NCBI RefSeq assembly: GCF_030529325.1 | Contig: NZ_JAUMXC010000005.1 | Location: 1 to 64,000, forward strand | Source: Porphyromonas sp. | GTDB taxonomy: Bacteria > Bacteroidota > Bacteroidia > Bacteroidales > Porphyromonadaceae | Length of the DNA: 64,000 nucleotides | Direction: 5' to 3' | Shown here: positions 46,970 through 56,072 of the stretch, piece by piece | Numbering within the stretch: position 1 is the first letter of the stretch | Layout: every line of letters starts with the position of its first letter | Notes under the pieces: model-generated | The model's database searches: none | What the model saw: only the letters and a program-made list of their open reading frames with translations | Told to the model about the DNA's origin: nothing | Position numbers and translations under genes: made by a program

Positions 46970-48952
46970 ATGGGAAACACGAAAATGTTTACTTTAGATT
47001 CTCAACTTCCAAAGTACCCAAAATTTGAAGAAGGGATCAGAAGAGCCCCGGACAGAGGCTACCGTCTGACTAAAGAACAGACAAAAGTCGCCCTCCGTAA
47101 CGCATTGAGGTACATTCCTAAGGAGCTACACAAAGAATTAGCTCCTGAATTTTTGGAAGAACTAAAAACAAGGGGAAAGATCTATGGCTATAGGTTCAGA
47201 CCTGAGGGCAACCTAAATGCGAAGTCCATTGACGAATATCCCGGTAAATGTATTGAAGCCAAGGCTTTTCAAGTAATGATAGACAATAACCTATGCTTCG
47301 ACGTAGCGCTCTATCCTTACGAACTTGTCACTTATGGAGAGACAGGACAAGTCTTCCAAAACTGGATGCAATACAGACTTGTCATGAAGTATCTCAGTGA
47401 GCTTACAGAAAATCAAACCCTTGTCATAGAAAGCGGCCATCCTCTCGGACTTTTTGAATCGAAACCCGATGCACCACGTGTAATCATCACAAATTCGATG
47501 ATGATAGGTTTATTTGACAACATCAAAGACTGGGAAGTTGCAGCTCAAATGGGAGTAGCCAACTATGGACAGATGACTGCGGGAGGATGGATGTACATAG
47601 GGCCACAGGGGATTGTCCATGGCACTTACAACACCCTACTAAATGCCGGCCGCCAACGTCTCGGAATCGGTGCAAATGGAGACTTGAGTGGAAAACTTTT
47701 TGTATCATCGGGGCTCGGTGGAATGAGTGGAGCTCAACCTAAAGCAGCTGATATTGCAGGCGCTATTTCTATCGTAGCTGAAGTGGATGAGTCTCGCATC
47801 ATGACGAGATACAACCAAGGCTGGGTGCAACACATAGCGCGTAGCATCGAGGAAGCTTTTGACCTTGCAGCAAAAGCTCAGGGTCCTACCTCGATAGCTT
47901 ACCTTGGCAATATCGTTCATCTATTGGAATATGCCGTCGAAAAGAATATACATATCGATCTTCTTTCCGATCAGACAAGCTGCCATGCAGTATATGAAGG
48001 TGGATATTGTCCTGCCTCTTTGACGTTTGAAGAGCGTACTCAACTCCTAAAAAATGATAGAGAGGCCTTCAAAGTTGCTGTGGATGAAGGTCTAAAGCGC
48101 CACTTTGAAGTTGTAAAAAAACTCGTGGCTAAAGGCACATACTTCTTCGACTATGGTAATGCATTCATGAAGTCCATTTATGATGCCGGAGTCATGGAAA
48201 TCTCGAGGAATGGTATAGATGACAAAGATGGATTCATCTGGCCAAGCTATGTTGAGGATATCATGGGACCAGAGCTGTTCGACTATGGTTATGGTCCATT
48301 CAGATGGGTTTGTCTCAGTGGTAAACACGAAGACTTGATTAAAACTGATAAAGCTGCCATGGATTGTATAAATCCTGACCGCCGCCCGCAAGACAGGGAT
48401 AACTGGATATGGATCAGAGATGCGGAAAAGAATGCTTTGGTTGTCGGGACTCAGGCACGTATCCTTTATCAAGATGCTCTCGGACGCCTTGAGATCGCTC
48501 TAAAGTTTAATGACATGGTTCGTAGAGGAGAAGTCGGACCGATCATGCTTGGTCGTGACCACCACGATGTGAGTGGTACAGATTCTCCATTCAGAGAGAC
48601 AGCAAATATCAAAGACGGAAGCAATGTCATGGCAGACATGGCGGTGCAATGCTTTGCCGGTAACGCCGCGCGAGGGATGAGTCTCATCGCACTGCATAAT
48701 GGTGGTGGTGTTGGCATTGGAAAGTCAATCAATGGAGGCTTTGGTATGGTACTTGACGGATCAGAGCGAGCAGACACTATCTTACGCACAGCCATGCTTT
48801 GGGACGTAATGGGAGGTGTTGCTCGTCGCTCTTGGGCTCGCAACACAAATGCAATGGAGACAAGCAAGGCATTTAATGAAAGCCATTCTTCCGGCTATCA
48901 CATCACGATGCCTTATCTCGTAGATGATGAAATTATCGATTCTCTCATCTAA
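46970..48952 (+). CDS. hutU: Urocanate hydratase
   Basis: NAD+-dependent conversion of urocanate to 4-imidazolone-5-propanoate, step two of histidine degradation. At 660 residues it is somewhat longer than the classical HutU of about 555; the long form is common in Bacteroidota. Recognisable segments are GQMTAGGWMYIGPQGIVHG near 204-222, SGLGGMSGAQPKAADIAG near 246-263 and LLSDQTSCHAVYEGGYCP near 325-342. It is the first gene of hutU-ftcD-hutI-fchA-hutH. Only 33 bases separate it from rsgA and I see no TAnnTTTG box there, so read-through from pyrH-frr-rsgA or a promoter inside rsgA is possible. Confidence 0.94.
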   Translation: MGNTKMFTLDSQLPKYPKFEEGIRRAPDRGYRLTKEQTKVALRNALRYIPKELHKELAPEFLEELKTRGKIYGYRFRPEGNLNAKSIDEYPGKCIEAKAFQVMIDNNLCFDVALYPYELVTYGETGQVFQNWMQYRLVMKYLSELTENQTLVIESGHPLGLFESKPDAPRVIITNSMMIGLFDNIKDWEVAAQMGVANYGQMTAGGWMYIGPQGIVHGTYNTLLNAGRQRLGIGANGDLSGKLFVSSGLGGMSGAQPKAADIAGAISIVAEVDESRIMTRYNQGWVQHIARSIEEAFDLAAKAQGPTSIAYLGNIVHLLEYAVEKNIHIDLLSDQTSCHAVYEGGYCPASLTFEERTQLLKNDREAFKVAVDEGLKRHFEVVKKLVAKGTYFFDYGNAFMKSIYDAGVMEISRNGIDDKDGFIWPSYVEDIMGPELFDYGYGPFRWVCLSGKHEDLIKTDKAAMDCINPDRRPQDRDNWIWIRDAEKNALVVGTQARILYQDALGRLEIALKFNDMVRRGEVGPIMLGRDHHDVSGTDSPFRETANIKDGSNVMADMAVQCFAGNAARGMSLIALHNGGGVGIGKSINGGFGMVLDGSERADTILRTAMLWDVMGGVARRSWARNTNAMETSKAFNESHSSGYHITMPYLVDDEIIDSLI

Positions 48953-49031
48953 TAATAAAGCGAGATCAACCAACTCAACGTAAAAAACACAAACAAACTA
49001 ATCAATAACTCAATAATCACTACAAGCTATT

Positions 49032-49937
49032 ATGGAGAATAATAAAAGGGTCATAGAGTGTGTTCCTAATTTCAGCGAAGGTCGTGACAAAGCGGTAATG
49101 GAAGCTATCCTTGAGCCATTCCGTACAACACCTGAAGTCAAACTACTTGACTATAGTAACGATGAAGATCATAACCGCATGGTTGTCACCATCGTAGGAG
49201 AACCCCAAGCAGTCAAAACTGCTGTCATAGCTGCAGCAAAGATTGCAGTATCAAAGATTGACCTAAACAAGCATGAAGGTCAGCACCCACGTATGGGAGC
49301 AGTGGACGTCATACCATTTATCCCCATCCGTAACGTATCTCTTGATGAAGCTGTCGAACTATCTAAAGAAGTTGGTAAGGTCATCGGAGAAGAAGTAGGT
49401 GTACCTGTATTCCTTTATGAAAAATCTGCAACATCTCCTGATCGTGAAAACCTTGCAAAAATACGTAAGGGCGAATTTGAAGGAATGGCTGAAAAGATCA
49501 AAGATCCGGCATGGCATCCGGACTTCGGCCCATGCGAACGCCATGCTACAGCAGGAACTGTGGCTATAGGTGCACGTATGCCTCTTGTCGCTTATAACGT
49601 TAACTTGAACACTTCAGATCTCTCAATCGCTGATGCAATTGCAAAGAAAGTACGGTTCATCGGTGGTGGTCTTAGATTCTGTAAGGCCATGGGCGTCGAA
49701 CTTACGGACAGGCACATCACGCAGGTGTCTATGAATCTCACAGATTATACTAAAACATCTGTGTACCGTGCTCACGAACTTATCCGCATTGAGGCTCGTC
49801 GATACGGAGTAGAGATCGTGGGAGCTGAGATCGTAGGACTCGTTCCTCTTGCTGCTCTTGTCGACACAGCTGAATACTACTTGGGCTTGGAAAACTTCTC
49901 AATAGACCAAGTGTTGGAAACCAGAATGATGGAATAA
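49032..49937 (+). CDS. ftcD: Glutamate formimidoyltransferase
   Basis: Transfers the formimino group from N-formimino-L-glutamate to tetrahydrofolate, yielding glutamate. 301 residues, i.e. the formiminotransferase part only; the animal enzyme is fused to the cyclodeaminase, here a separate gene (fchA). Starts VIECVPNFSEGRD and has HPRMGAVDVIPFIP near 82-95 and GARMPLVAYNVNLNT near 182-196, the folate and substrate regions with the catalytic His. 79 bases after hutU, 8 before hutI. Confidence 0.95.
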   Translation: MENNKRVIECVPNFSEGRDKAVMEAILEPFRTTPEVKLLDYSNDEDHNRMVVTIVGEPQAVKTAVIAAAKIAVSKIDLNKHEGQHPRMGAVDVIPFIPIRNVSLDEAVELSKEVGKVIGEEVGVPVFLYEKSATSPDRENLAKIRKGEFEGMAEKIKDPAWHPDFGPCERHATAGTVAIGARMPLVAYNVNLNTSDLSIADAIAKKVRFIGGGLRFCKAMGVELTDRHITQVSMNLTDYTKTSVYRAHELIRIEARRYGVEIVGAEIVGLVPLAALVDTAEYYLGLENFSIDQVLETRMME

Positions 49938-49945
49938 ATTCTGCT

Positions 49946-51217
49946 ATGAAAGCGAATCTTTATATCCACAATATCGGACAACTTATTACCTGCCAAGGCT
50001 CCTACCGAAAAGGAGCCAAGGCGATGGGTGATATCGGAGTAATCGAAGGCCCATGCGCTGTCCTTATCAAGGATGGTGTCATTGCATTTGCGGGCAAAGA
50101 AAGTGAAGTTGCCGAATCCATGACCAAAGGCATTGAGAGCTTAGATGCACAAGGCTCAGCAGTCCTCCCGGGCTTCGTAGACTCCCATACTCATGTTGTC
50201 TTCGGCGGATATCGTGAAGACGAGTTTCAATGGAGACTTGCAGGCGAAAGCTACATGAGCATCATGCAAAAAGGTGGAGGTATAGCCTCAACAACCAAAG
50301 CTACTCGTGCAGCATCTCATGAGGAACTCAAACAAGCAGCCCTCCTTCATCTCTACAATATGCTCTCAATGGGTGTTACAACTTGTGAGGCCAAAAGCGG
50401 ATACGGGATGGATCTTGAGACCGAGATACGACAACTTGAAGTTATCAATGAGATAGGCAAGTGTCAACCGATTGATATCTGCCCGACATTTATGGGAGCA
50501 CATGACACACCTACAGAGTTCAAGGGTGATCCCACGGGATATATCGAATATATTGTCAAAGAAGTACTCCCTATCGTCAAAGAAAAAGGTTTGGCCGATA
50601 TCTGCGACATCTTCACTGAAAAGGGAGTATTTGATCATGCTCAAACAAGGAGACTACTTGATGCAGCAAAAGCAATGGGCATGAAGGTCAAGATGCACGC
50701 TGACGAAATTGTTCCATTTGGTGGTGCAGAGTTAGCTGCTGAATTGGGCTGCCTGTCAGCAGATCACCTTCTTCAAATATCTGAAAAAGGGATAAAAGCC
50801 CTTGCTCAAAGCGAAACTATCGCGACCCTTCTTCCCCTCACAGCATTCAGTCTCAAGGCTGACTATGCACCAGCTCGTAAAATGATCGACGAAGGGTGTG
50901 CTGTGGCTGTAGCATCGGACCTCAATCCCGGGAGCTGTTTCTCTGCCTCTATTCCATTGTTGATTGCTCTTGCGACAATCAATATGGGCATGACCATTGA
51001 AGAGACGATATCAGCAATGACCATCAATGCAGCAAAAGCAATAGACATGCACGATAAAGTCGGTAGCATTGAAGTCGGCAAAAAGGGAGATCTCATCATT
51101 CTACAGTATCCGTCATATAAGTTCCTTTCCTATCACTTTGGGATGAATATCGTGAAGACTACAGTAAAAAACGGCATCCCGTATCACAATCAAATATCTA
51201 ATATTCAATCAAAGTAA
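49946..51217 (+). CDS. hutI: Imidazolonepropionase
   Basis: Amidohydrolase-fold metal enzyme hydrolysing imidazolonepropionate to N-formimino-L-glutamate, 423 residues. The metal motif DSHTHVVFGG is near 79-88, MHADEIVPFGGAELA near 251-265, and the DLNPGSCF motif, with the conserved metal Asp, near 326-333. The substrate loop GGGIASTTKATRAAS is intact. Eight bases after ftcD. Confidence 0.95.
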   Translation: MKANLYIHNIGQLITCQGSYRKGAKAMGDIGVIEGPCAVLIKDGVIAFAGKESEVAESMTKGIESLDAQGSAVLPGFVDSHTHVVFGGYREDEFQWRLAGESYMSIMQKGGGIASTTKATRAASHEELKQAALLHLYNMLSMGVTTCEAKSGYGMDLETEIRQLEVINEIGKCQPIDICPTFMGAHDTPTEFKGDPTGYIEYIVKEVLPIVKEKGLADICDIFTEKGVFDHAQTRRLLDAAKAMGMKVKMHADEIVPFGGAELAAELGCLSADHLLQISEKGIKALAQSETIATLLPLTAFSLKADYAPARKMIDEGCAVAVASDLNPGSCFSASIPLLIALATINMGMTIEETISAMTINAAKAIDMHDKVGSIEVGKKGDLIILQYPSYKFLSYHFGMNIVKTTVKNGIPYHNQISNIQSK

Positions 51218-51230
51218 ACCTAAAATTAAT

Positions 51231-51854
51231 ATGCTTAAAGATCTAAAAATAACCGAGTTTATTGATAAAACAGCAGGATCAGATCCCGTCCCCGGCGGTG
51301 GTAGCGTTTCTGCACTATGTGGTTCTATCTCTGCAGCCCTTGCTCAGATGGTAGCTCAACTGACTATCGGCAAAAAGAAATATGTCGAAGTAGAGGAAGA
51401 GATGAAGACCATCGCTCAGAAGGCTGAAAGCATCCTCAATGAACTTATCCTTGACATCGACAGAGATAGTGATGCCTACAATATGGTGTTTGATGCATTC
51501 AAGCTACCAAAGGAGACAGATGATGAAAAAGCTAAGCGCAGCGATGCGATCCAAGAAGCAACAAAGCATGCGGCTCAAGTACCAATGGAAGTAGCAAAGA
51601 AGACATTCTCTCTCCTACCTCTTATTGAAGCCGTGGTAGAAAGAGGGAATCAAAACGCCATCACAGATGGTTGTGTAGCTATGATGTGTGCACGTACTGC
51701 AGTTCTCGGCGCACTCCTCAATGTTCGCATCAACCTCGGGTCTATCAAAGACGAAGCCTTCGTAAATTCTTTGGCTACAGAAGCTAAGAAGATGGAAGAA
51801 GAAGTCCAAGTTGTCGAACGTAGAGTTCTCGAAAAGACCTACGCAGCACTCTAA
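51231..51854 (+). CDS. fchA: Formimidoyltetrahydrofolate cyclodeaminase
   Basis: Releases ammonia from 5-formimino-THF to give 5,10-methenyl-THF, feeding one-carbon metabolism. 207 residues, all helical. The diagnostic DPVPGGGSVSALCGSISAAL lies at about 18-37 and DSDAYNMVFDAFKLPKE near 81-97. It stands between hutI and hutH and completes the ammonia-releasing branch, so no HutG or HutF is needed. Confidence 0.94.
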   Translation: MLKDLKITEFIDKTAGSDPVPGGGSVSALCGSISAALAQMVAQLTIGKKKYVEVEEEMKTIAQKAESILNELILDIDRDSDAYNMVFDAFKLPKETDDEKAKRSDAIQEATKHAAQVPMEVAKKTFSLLPLIEAVVERGNQNAITDGCVAMMCARTAVLGALLNVRINLGSIKDEAFVNSLATEAKKMEEEVQVVERRVLEKTYAAL

Positions 51855-51858
51855 TGCC

Positions 51859-53370
51859 ATGAGTAAGGTTTTTATCATAGGCAAAGATGATCTTACACTT
51901 GATGGTCTTGAAACTTTTATCCATTCTCAAGACATCAAGGTAGAGCTATCTCAAGAAGGGAGAGAACGTATCCAAAAATGCCGCGACTATCTTGACAACA
52001 AAGTCAAGGAGTCTGACCGTCCACTCTATGGTATTACCACAGGCTTCGGCTCATTGTGCAACCGTTCGATATCTCTTGAGGACCTTACCACCCTGCAGGA
52101 AAATCTCGTCAAGAGTCATGCTTGCAGCTGCGGCAATGAAGTAAAAGTTGAGATAGTGCGTCTCATGTTGCTTCTCAAAGCTCATGCGCTTTCACTCGGC
52201 TATAGCGGGGTTCAAGTAGATACGGTAGAGTGCATTGTTTCAATGCTCAATCATGGTATCACTCCTGTAGTTTACGATAAGGGTTCTCTCGGAGCATCAG
52301 GAGACCTTGCGCCACTATCGAACCTATTCCTCCCTCTCATTGGGGAAGGAGAAGTGTATTACAAAGGAGTTAAAAGGAACTCAATCGATGTCTTTAATGA
52401 ATTAGGATTGAAGACTATTACGCTCAAAAGTAAAGAAGGCCTAGCCCTCCTCAATGGTACACAGTTTATGTCTTCGCACGGAGTATATGCCCTGATCAAA
52501 GCTCGTCGCATCATGAAGATGGCTAACTGTATCGGAGCACTTTCTCTCGAAGCTTTTGATGGCCTTGCCGCTCCATTTACAGCCGGTCTGCATATCGTCA
52601 GACCTCACAAAGGACAGCAAGTCGTTGCAGAGCAGATGCGATCCCTACTTTCAGGGAGTCCGATGCAATCGAAAGCCAAGGCTCAAGTCCAAGATCCCTA
52701 CTCTTTCCGTTGCATCCCTCAGGTGCACGGAGCCAGCTATGACAGCATTGATTATGTGAGCTCTGTTGTCACTCGTGAGATCAACTCTGTAACAGACAAT
52801 CCTACTATATTCCCTGAAAATGATCTCATCGTCAGCGGAGGAAACTTTCATGGACAGCCACTGGCTTTGGTCTATGACTTCCTCGCCATTGCACTTTCAG
52901 AGCTTGGCAACATTTCGGAACGCAGAGTGGCACAGCTAATACTTGGTTTGAGAGGTCTTCCTGAATTTCTGGTTGCAGCTCCCGGGCTCAATTCCGGTTA
53001 CATGATTCCTCAATACGCAGCTGCTTCGCTTGTCAGCCAAAACAAGATGTATTGCTATTCTGCTGCTTCAGACAGTATCGTGAGCAGTAATGGACAAGAA
53101 GATCATGTTTCTATGGGTGCCAATGCCGCAACAAAGCTCATGCCTCTTATCCAAAATCTTGAAACGATTTTTGGTATTGAGTTGATGAACGGAGCTCAGG
53201 CATTTGACCTTAGAGGTGCAGAAGCCATAACTTCAGAAAAGTTGACTAAGCTACACAACGACTTCCGCAAGTCTGTACCTATGGTACACGATGATGTTGT
53301 CATGTACAAATTGATACAGGACGCAACCGAATTTGTACGCACATACAACTTCGATCAACTCCTCGCTTAA
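51859..53370 (+). CDS. hutH: Histidine ammonia-lyase
   Basis: First step of the pathway, histidine to urocanate and ammonia; 503 residues from MSKVFIIGKDD. The self-formed MIO cofactor derives from Ala-Ser-Gly in GSLGASGDLAPLS near 144-156; the catalytic Tyr region YGITTGFGSL near 57-66, and the QDPYSFRCIPQVHGA and NFHGQ segments, are intact. An in-frame ATG at 51811 lies inside fchA and gives an unrelated N-terminus; the ATG four bases after the fchA stop is preferred. It is last in the operon, with a terminator at 53394-53428. Confidence 0.96.
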   Translation: MSKVFIIGKDDLTLDGLETFIHSQDIKVELSQEGRERIQKCRDYLDNKVKESDRPLYGITTGFGSLCNRSISLEDLTTLQENLVKSHACSCGNEVKVEIVRLMLLLKAHALSLGYSGVQVDTVECIVSMLNHGITPVVYDKGSLGASGDLAPLSNLFLPLIGEGEVYYKGVKRNSIDVFNELGLKTITLKSKEGLALLNGTQFMSSHGVYALIKARRIMKMANCIGALSLEAFDGLAAPFTAGLHIVRPHKGQQVVAEQMRSLLSGSPMQSKAKAQVQDPYSFRCIPQVHGASYDSIDYVSSVVTREINSVTDNPTIFPENDLIVSGGNFHGQPLALVYDFLAIALSELGNISERRVAQLILGLRGLPEFLVAAPGLNSGYMIPQYAAASLVSQNKMYCYSAASDSIVSSNGQEDHVSMGANAATKLMPLIQNLETIFGIELMNGAQAFDLRGAEAITSEKLTKLHNDFRKSVPMVHDDVVMYKLIQDATEFVRTYNFDQLLA

Positions 53371-53393
53371 CGACAAATAAAGAAAAGCAAGAA

Positions 53394-53428
53394 AAAAGGC
53401 TGGTTCTTTCCAAAAGAGTCAGCCTTTT
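53394..53428 (+). terminator. Terminator of the hut operon
   Basis: AAAAGGCTG (53394-53402) pairs with CAGCCTTTT (53420-53428), with an inner TCTTT/AAAGA pairing, followed by CTATTTAATTT. Confidence 0.85.
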
Positions 53429-53478
53429 CTATTTAATTTAATCTGACTGCGAAGATTTAACCCGCACCCAAGGGGGAT

Positions 53479-53562
53479 GAAAAAGTTGTCTAACCTGATA
53501 GATCAAGGTAGGCATCTTAATTCATCAAGGTAGCCACGTTAATTTCGAGAGTTCTACTCTCG
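53479..53562 (+). repeat. Dispersed three-arm element, copy 5
   Basis: Begins GAAAAAGTTGTCTAACCTGA. The reverse arms TCAAGGTAGGC and TCAAGGTAGCC differ from the consensus in the same way, as if changed together. The end TTCTACTCTCG is decayed. It lies 50 bases beyond the hut terminator, in the sense direction. Confidence 0.8.
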
Positions 53563-53744
53563 TCAAAAATATCCAATAAGGAGTAAGCCACAAACCTTCA
53601 ATTTTGTTGCTCACTCCACTTTTCTTTTTGGATATTAAGTTGGGAGCCCCACTACTAAAGGATTTCTTACGAAGAATAAATTGTCAAAAACAAAAAATAC
53701 TCAAAGGCATTTTTGATCATTACATATAAAACCATCCAAAACTC

Positions 53745-53775
53745 TTGTGTATAAGGAATAAAAGCCCTATCTTTG
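53745..53775 (+). promoter_or_regulatory. Promoter of rpsO
   Basis: TTG (53745-53747), 20 bases, TATCTTTG (53768-53775). It lies inside a longer rpsO frame and so rules out the upstream start. Confidence 0.75.
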
Positions 53776-53852
53776 CGGAGTTAATCCGGCCCATCCATAT
53801 GGAGAGGATGACAAAATTATTAACACTTTCAAGCAATAAACCTTTTAGAATC

Positions 53853-54122
53853 ATGTATTTAGATTCACAAAAAAAGAAAGAAATCTTCGAGAAGCACGGA
53901 AAGTCTAACACTGATACTGGTTCACCTGAGAGCCAGATAGCATTGTTTTCATACCGTATCTCCCATTTGACCGAACACCTAAAGGTCAATAGAAAGGATT
54001 ATAGTACTGAAAGAGCTCTTAAAATGCTAGTAGGTAAGCGTCGTCGCATGCTTGACTACCTCGCAAGCAAGGATATCGAAAGATATCGTGCTATTATCAA
54101 AGAGCTCGGCATCCGTCGCTAA
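53853..54122 (+). CDS. rpsO: 30S ribosomal protein S15
   Basis: 89 residues from MYLDSQKKKEIFEKHG, the normal S15 length. The conserved NTDTGSPESQIALFSYRI, HLKVNRKDYSTERAL and GKRRRMLDYLASKD, which contact 16S rRNA, are all present. An open frame extends upstream to 53745, but the promoter sits within it. Monocistronic: its own promoter, and a terminator at 54170-54209. Confidence 0.97.
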   Translation: MYLDSQKKKEIFEKHGKSNTDTGSPESQIALFSYRISHLTEHLKVNRKDYSTERALKMLVGKRRRMLDYLASKDIERYRAIIKELGIRR

Positions 54123-54169
54123 GCTTCGACAAGGCACAAGGCAGATACATTTCTGCCTAAAGCCTCAGG

Positions 54170-54209
54170 AACAAAGAGCGTATTAGGACTTTCCTTAACG
54201 CTCTTTGTT
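54170..54209 (+). terminator. Terminator of rpsO
   Basis: AACAAAGAGCG (54170-54180) pairs with CGCTCTTTGTT (54199-54209); the stem continues inward with one bulge. Confidence 0.75.
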
Positions 54210-54280
54210 GCTTTGCTCTCTCCAAAGAGACACTCCAAACCACAAAGTTTTGCCCAACCCAAAACTTTTTCTATGAAAGA

Positions 54281-54313
54281 TTTGGAAGTATCAAAATTTA
54301 TTCCGTATCTTTG
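54281..54313 (+). promoter_or_regulatory. Promoter of tRNA-Glu / rpsT / tRNA-Glu
   Basis: TTTG (54281-54284), 21 bases, TATCTTTG (54306-54313). It is the only clear promoter before the three-gene unit. Confidence 0.7.
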
Positions 54314-54372
54314 CAGACGCAAAACCACTCCAACAAGTGAGACTCTCACTAAGATCTTAAGGAGTAAAATTT

Positions 54373-54444
54373 GGCCCATTCGTCTATCGGTTAGGACGCA
54401 AGATTTTCATTCTTGAAAGAGGGGTTCGATTCCCCTATGGGCTA
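54373..54444 (+). tRNA. tRNA-Glu (TTC), copy 1
   Basis: 72 bases. Acceptor GGCCCAT / ATGGGCT (first pair G-U), anticodon arm CAAGA-TTTTCAT-TCTTG with anticodon TTC, T-arm GGGG-TTCGATT-CCCC. CCA is not encoded. Identical to copy 2 at 54796-54867. Confidence 0.95.
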
Positions 54445-54478
54445 CAAATAAAAAGAATAAGAAAACAAAAAAGTAGTC

Positions 54479-54730
54479 ATGGCAAATCACAAGTCAGCAC
54501 TTAAAAGAATCAGACAAAATAAGACTCGTCGTCTACGCAATAGATACTACGGAAAGACTATGCGTAATGCGGTTCGCAACTTCAGAAACCTAACAGACAA
54601 GGCAGAAGCTATGGCAAAGTTGCCGGAGATCACCTCTCTCCTTGACCGCATGGCTTCTAAGGGACGTATCCACAAGAACAAGGCGGCGAACCTCAAGTCA
54701 AAGCTTACTAAGCAAGTCAACGCTCTTTAA
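54479..54730 (+). CDS. rpsT: 30S ribosomal protein S20
   Basis: 83 residues, very basic: [20 protein letters not shown] at the N-terminus and [20 protein letters not shown] near the C-terminus are the rRNA-binding helices of S20. It lies between two identical tRNA-Glu genes, 34 bases after the first and 65 before the second, so the three are probably one transcript processed by tRNA maturation enzymes. Confidence 0.96.
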   Translation: MANHKSALKRIRQNKTRRLRNRYYGKTMRNAVRNFRNLTDKAEAMAKLPEITSLLDRMASKGRIHKNKAANLKSKLTKQVNAL

Positions 54731-54795
54731 GATTTTGACAGAAGATGTACCCTACCCTTTTAATATGTAGGAGTACGGATTCTCAAAGAAATATT

Positions 54796-54867
54796 GGCCC
54801 ATTCGTCTATCGGTTAGGACGCAAGATTTTCATTCTTGAAAGAGGGGTTCGATTCCCCTATGGGCTA
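54796..54867 (+). tRNA. tRNA-Glu (TTC), copy 2
   Basis: Identical to copy 1 across all 72 bases; identity extends only a few bases on either side. Followed by an intrinsic terminator. Confidence 0.95.
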
Positions 54868-54871
54868 CAGT

Positions 54872-54906
54872 AGCTATCCAATATGAAATATATTGGATAG
54901 CTTTTC
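54872..54906 (+). terminator. Terminator of the tRNA-Glu/rpsT unit
   Basis: AGCTATCCAATA (54872-54883) pairs perfectly with TATTGGATAGCT (54891-54902), followed by TTTCTTG. Confidence 0.85.
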
Positions 54907-54956
54907 TTGTTTATCTCAGATCGCGAATAGAGAGTACAAATAAGAGAACCCGGACA

Positions 54957-55529
54957 ATGGACAAAGCAGTGGACAAACGCCGGTTATGGCTACTCTTCAA
55001 GACATTTACACTCATAGGTGCATTTACCTTTGGGGGTGGCCACGCCATGCTTCAACTCATACGAGAAGAGATCGTCTCAAGACGAAAATGGATGACGGAC
55101 GAAGAGTTTATAGACCTATTTGCCGTAGCTCAGTCTCTACCCGGGGTATTTGCGGTCAATATCTCCATATTTGTTGGATATCGACTTCAGGGCTTTTGGG
55201 GAGCATGTGTATGTGCACTTGGGACGACTCTGCCAAGTATGCTCACTATCCTCATCATAGCCATGTACCTGACACAGTTCAGAGAGAACCCTTATGTAGA
55301 GAAAGTCTTCAAGGGTATAAGGCCGGCCGTGGTGGCACTCATAGCAGCTCCGGTGGTCAGCACTTGGAGGACAATGAAACTCGGGTGGAAATTGACATGG
55401 ATACCCGCTTTATCTGCAGTATTGGTATGGCATTGGGGGATCAACCCCGTAACAGTCATCGTCGTAGCAGGAACACTGGGCTGGATGTATATCATGTTTG
55501 TCAAGAAAAGAATCAATCATCACAAATAG
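54957..55529 (+). CDS. Chromate-transporter-family protein, first half
   Basis: 190 residues, about six membrane segments, one ChrA (CHR) domain: FTFGGGHAMLQLIREEIV near 19-36 and AVAQSLPGVFAVNISIFVGY near 51-70 are the family motif regions. Followed nine bases later by a second single-domain member. Such short-chain CHR pairs act as antiparallel heterodimers in place of one double-domain ChrA. Chromate export is the named activity of the family, but the substrate here is undetermined. Confidence 0.85.
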   Translation: MDKAVDKRRLWLLFKTFTLIGAFTFGGGHAMLQLIREEIVSRRKWMTDEEFIDLFAVAQSLPGVFAVNISIFVGYRLQGFWGACVCALGTTLPSMLTILIIAMYLTQFRENPYVEKVFKGIRPAVVALIAAPVVSTWRTMKLGWKLTWIPALSAVLVWHWGINPVTVIVVAGTLGWMYIMFVKKRINHHK

Positions 55530-55538
55530 CTGTCCGAT

Positions 55539-56063
55539 ATGATATATCTCGAACTACTCCGGGTGTACTTGAAGATAGGCTTGTTTGGCTTTGGAGGTGG
55601 CTATGCCATGTTATCCTTGATACAAGAGGAGGTAGTACACAAGCATGGTTGGCTGACGATGCAGGAGTTTACGGACATCGTTGCAGTATCGCAAATGACA
55701 CCCGGCCCCATTGGGATCAACAGTGCCACATATATAGGATATACAGTAACAGGAAATATCTGGGGCAGTATACTGGCCACTTTTGCGGTAAGTTTACCCT
55801 CTTTCGTATTGGTGCTGCTTATATCCCTGTCTTTCGCGAAGATTCGACACAATAAACACATAGATGCGATATTTACCGGCCTGAGACCGGCAGCTGTGGG
55901 TCTTATAGCAGCTGCAGCACTATTGTTGATCAATACTGAAAACTTTATCGACTATAAGAGCTATCTACTCTTTGGCATCGTCCTTGTATTTGTCCTCAAA
56001 AAGTGGCTGCACCCCATCCTTCTCATCATATTGGCCGGGATCTCGGGACTGATATTATACTGA
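55539..56063 (+). CDS. Chromate-transporter-family protein, second half
   Basis: 174 residues, one CHR domain: LFGFGGGYAMLSLIQEEVV near 14-32 and AVSQMTPGPIGINSATYIGY near 48-67. Partner of the preceding gene; each has its own start and a full domain, so this is a genuine two-gene transporter and not a frameshifted single gene. Confidence 0.85.
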   Translation: MIYLELLRVYLKIGLFGFGGGYAMLSLIQEEVVHKHGWLTMQEFTDIVAVSQMTPGPIGINSATYIGYTVTGNIWGSILATFAVSLPSFVLVLLISLSFAKIRHNKHIDAIFTGLRPAAVGLIAAAALLLINTENFIDYKSYLLFGIVLVFVLKKWLHPILLIILAGISGLILY

Positions 56064-56072
56064 ATCAAGGTC

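Larger units (their letters stand above)
53371..53852. other. Intergenic stretch hutH to rpsO
   Basis: Holds the hut terminator, copy 5 of the dispersed element and the rpsO promoter. Bases 53565-53740 show nothing assignable. Confidence 0.55.

Noticed and set aside
51811-51858. Upstream HutH start inside fchA
   Set aside because: It gives a non-homologous N-terminus; the ATG four bases after the fchA stop is typical for this compact operon.
53745-53852. 36-residue extension of S15
   Set aside because: The rpsO promoter lies inside it and S15 is 89 residues in most bacteria.
54373-54867. tRNA-Glu repeats as attachment sites of an integrated element
   Set aside because: The DNA between them is only rpsT, a core ribosomal gene, with no integrase; both tRNA copies are complete.
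54957-56063. Frameshifted single chrA gene
   Set aside because: Each half has its own start, stop and full CHR domain with the GGG motif; paired short-chain CHR genes are a known arrangement.
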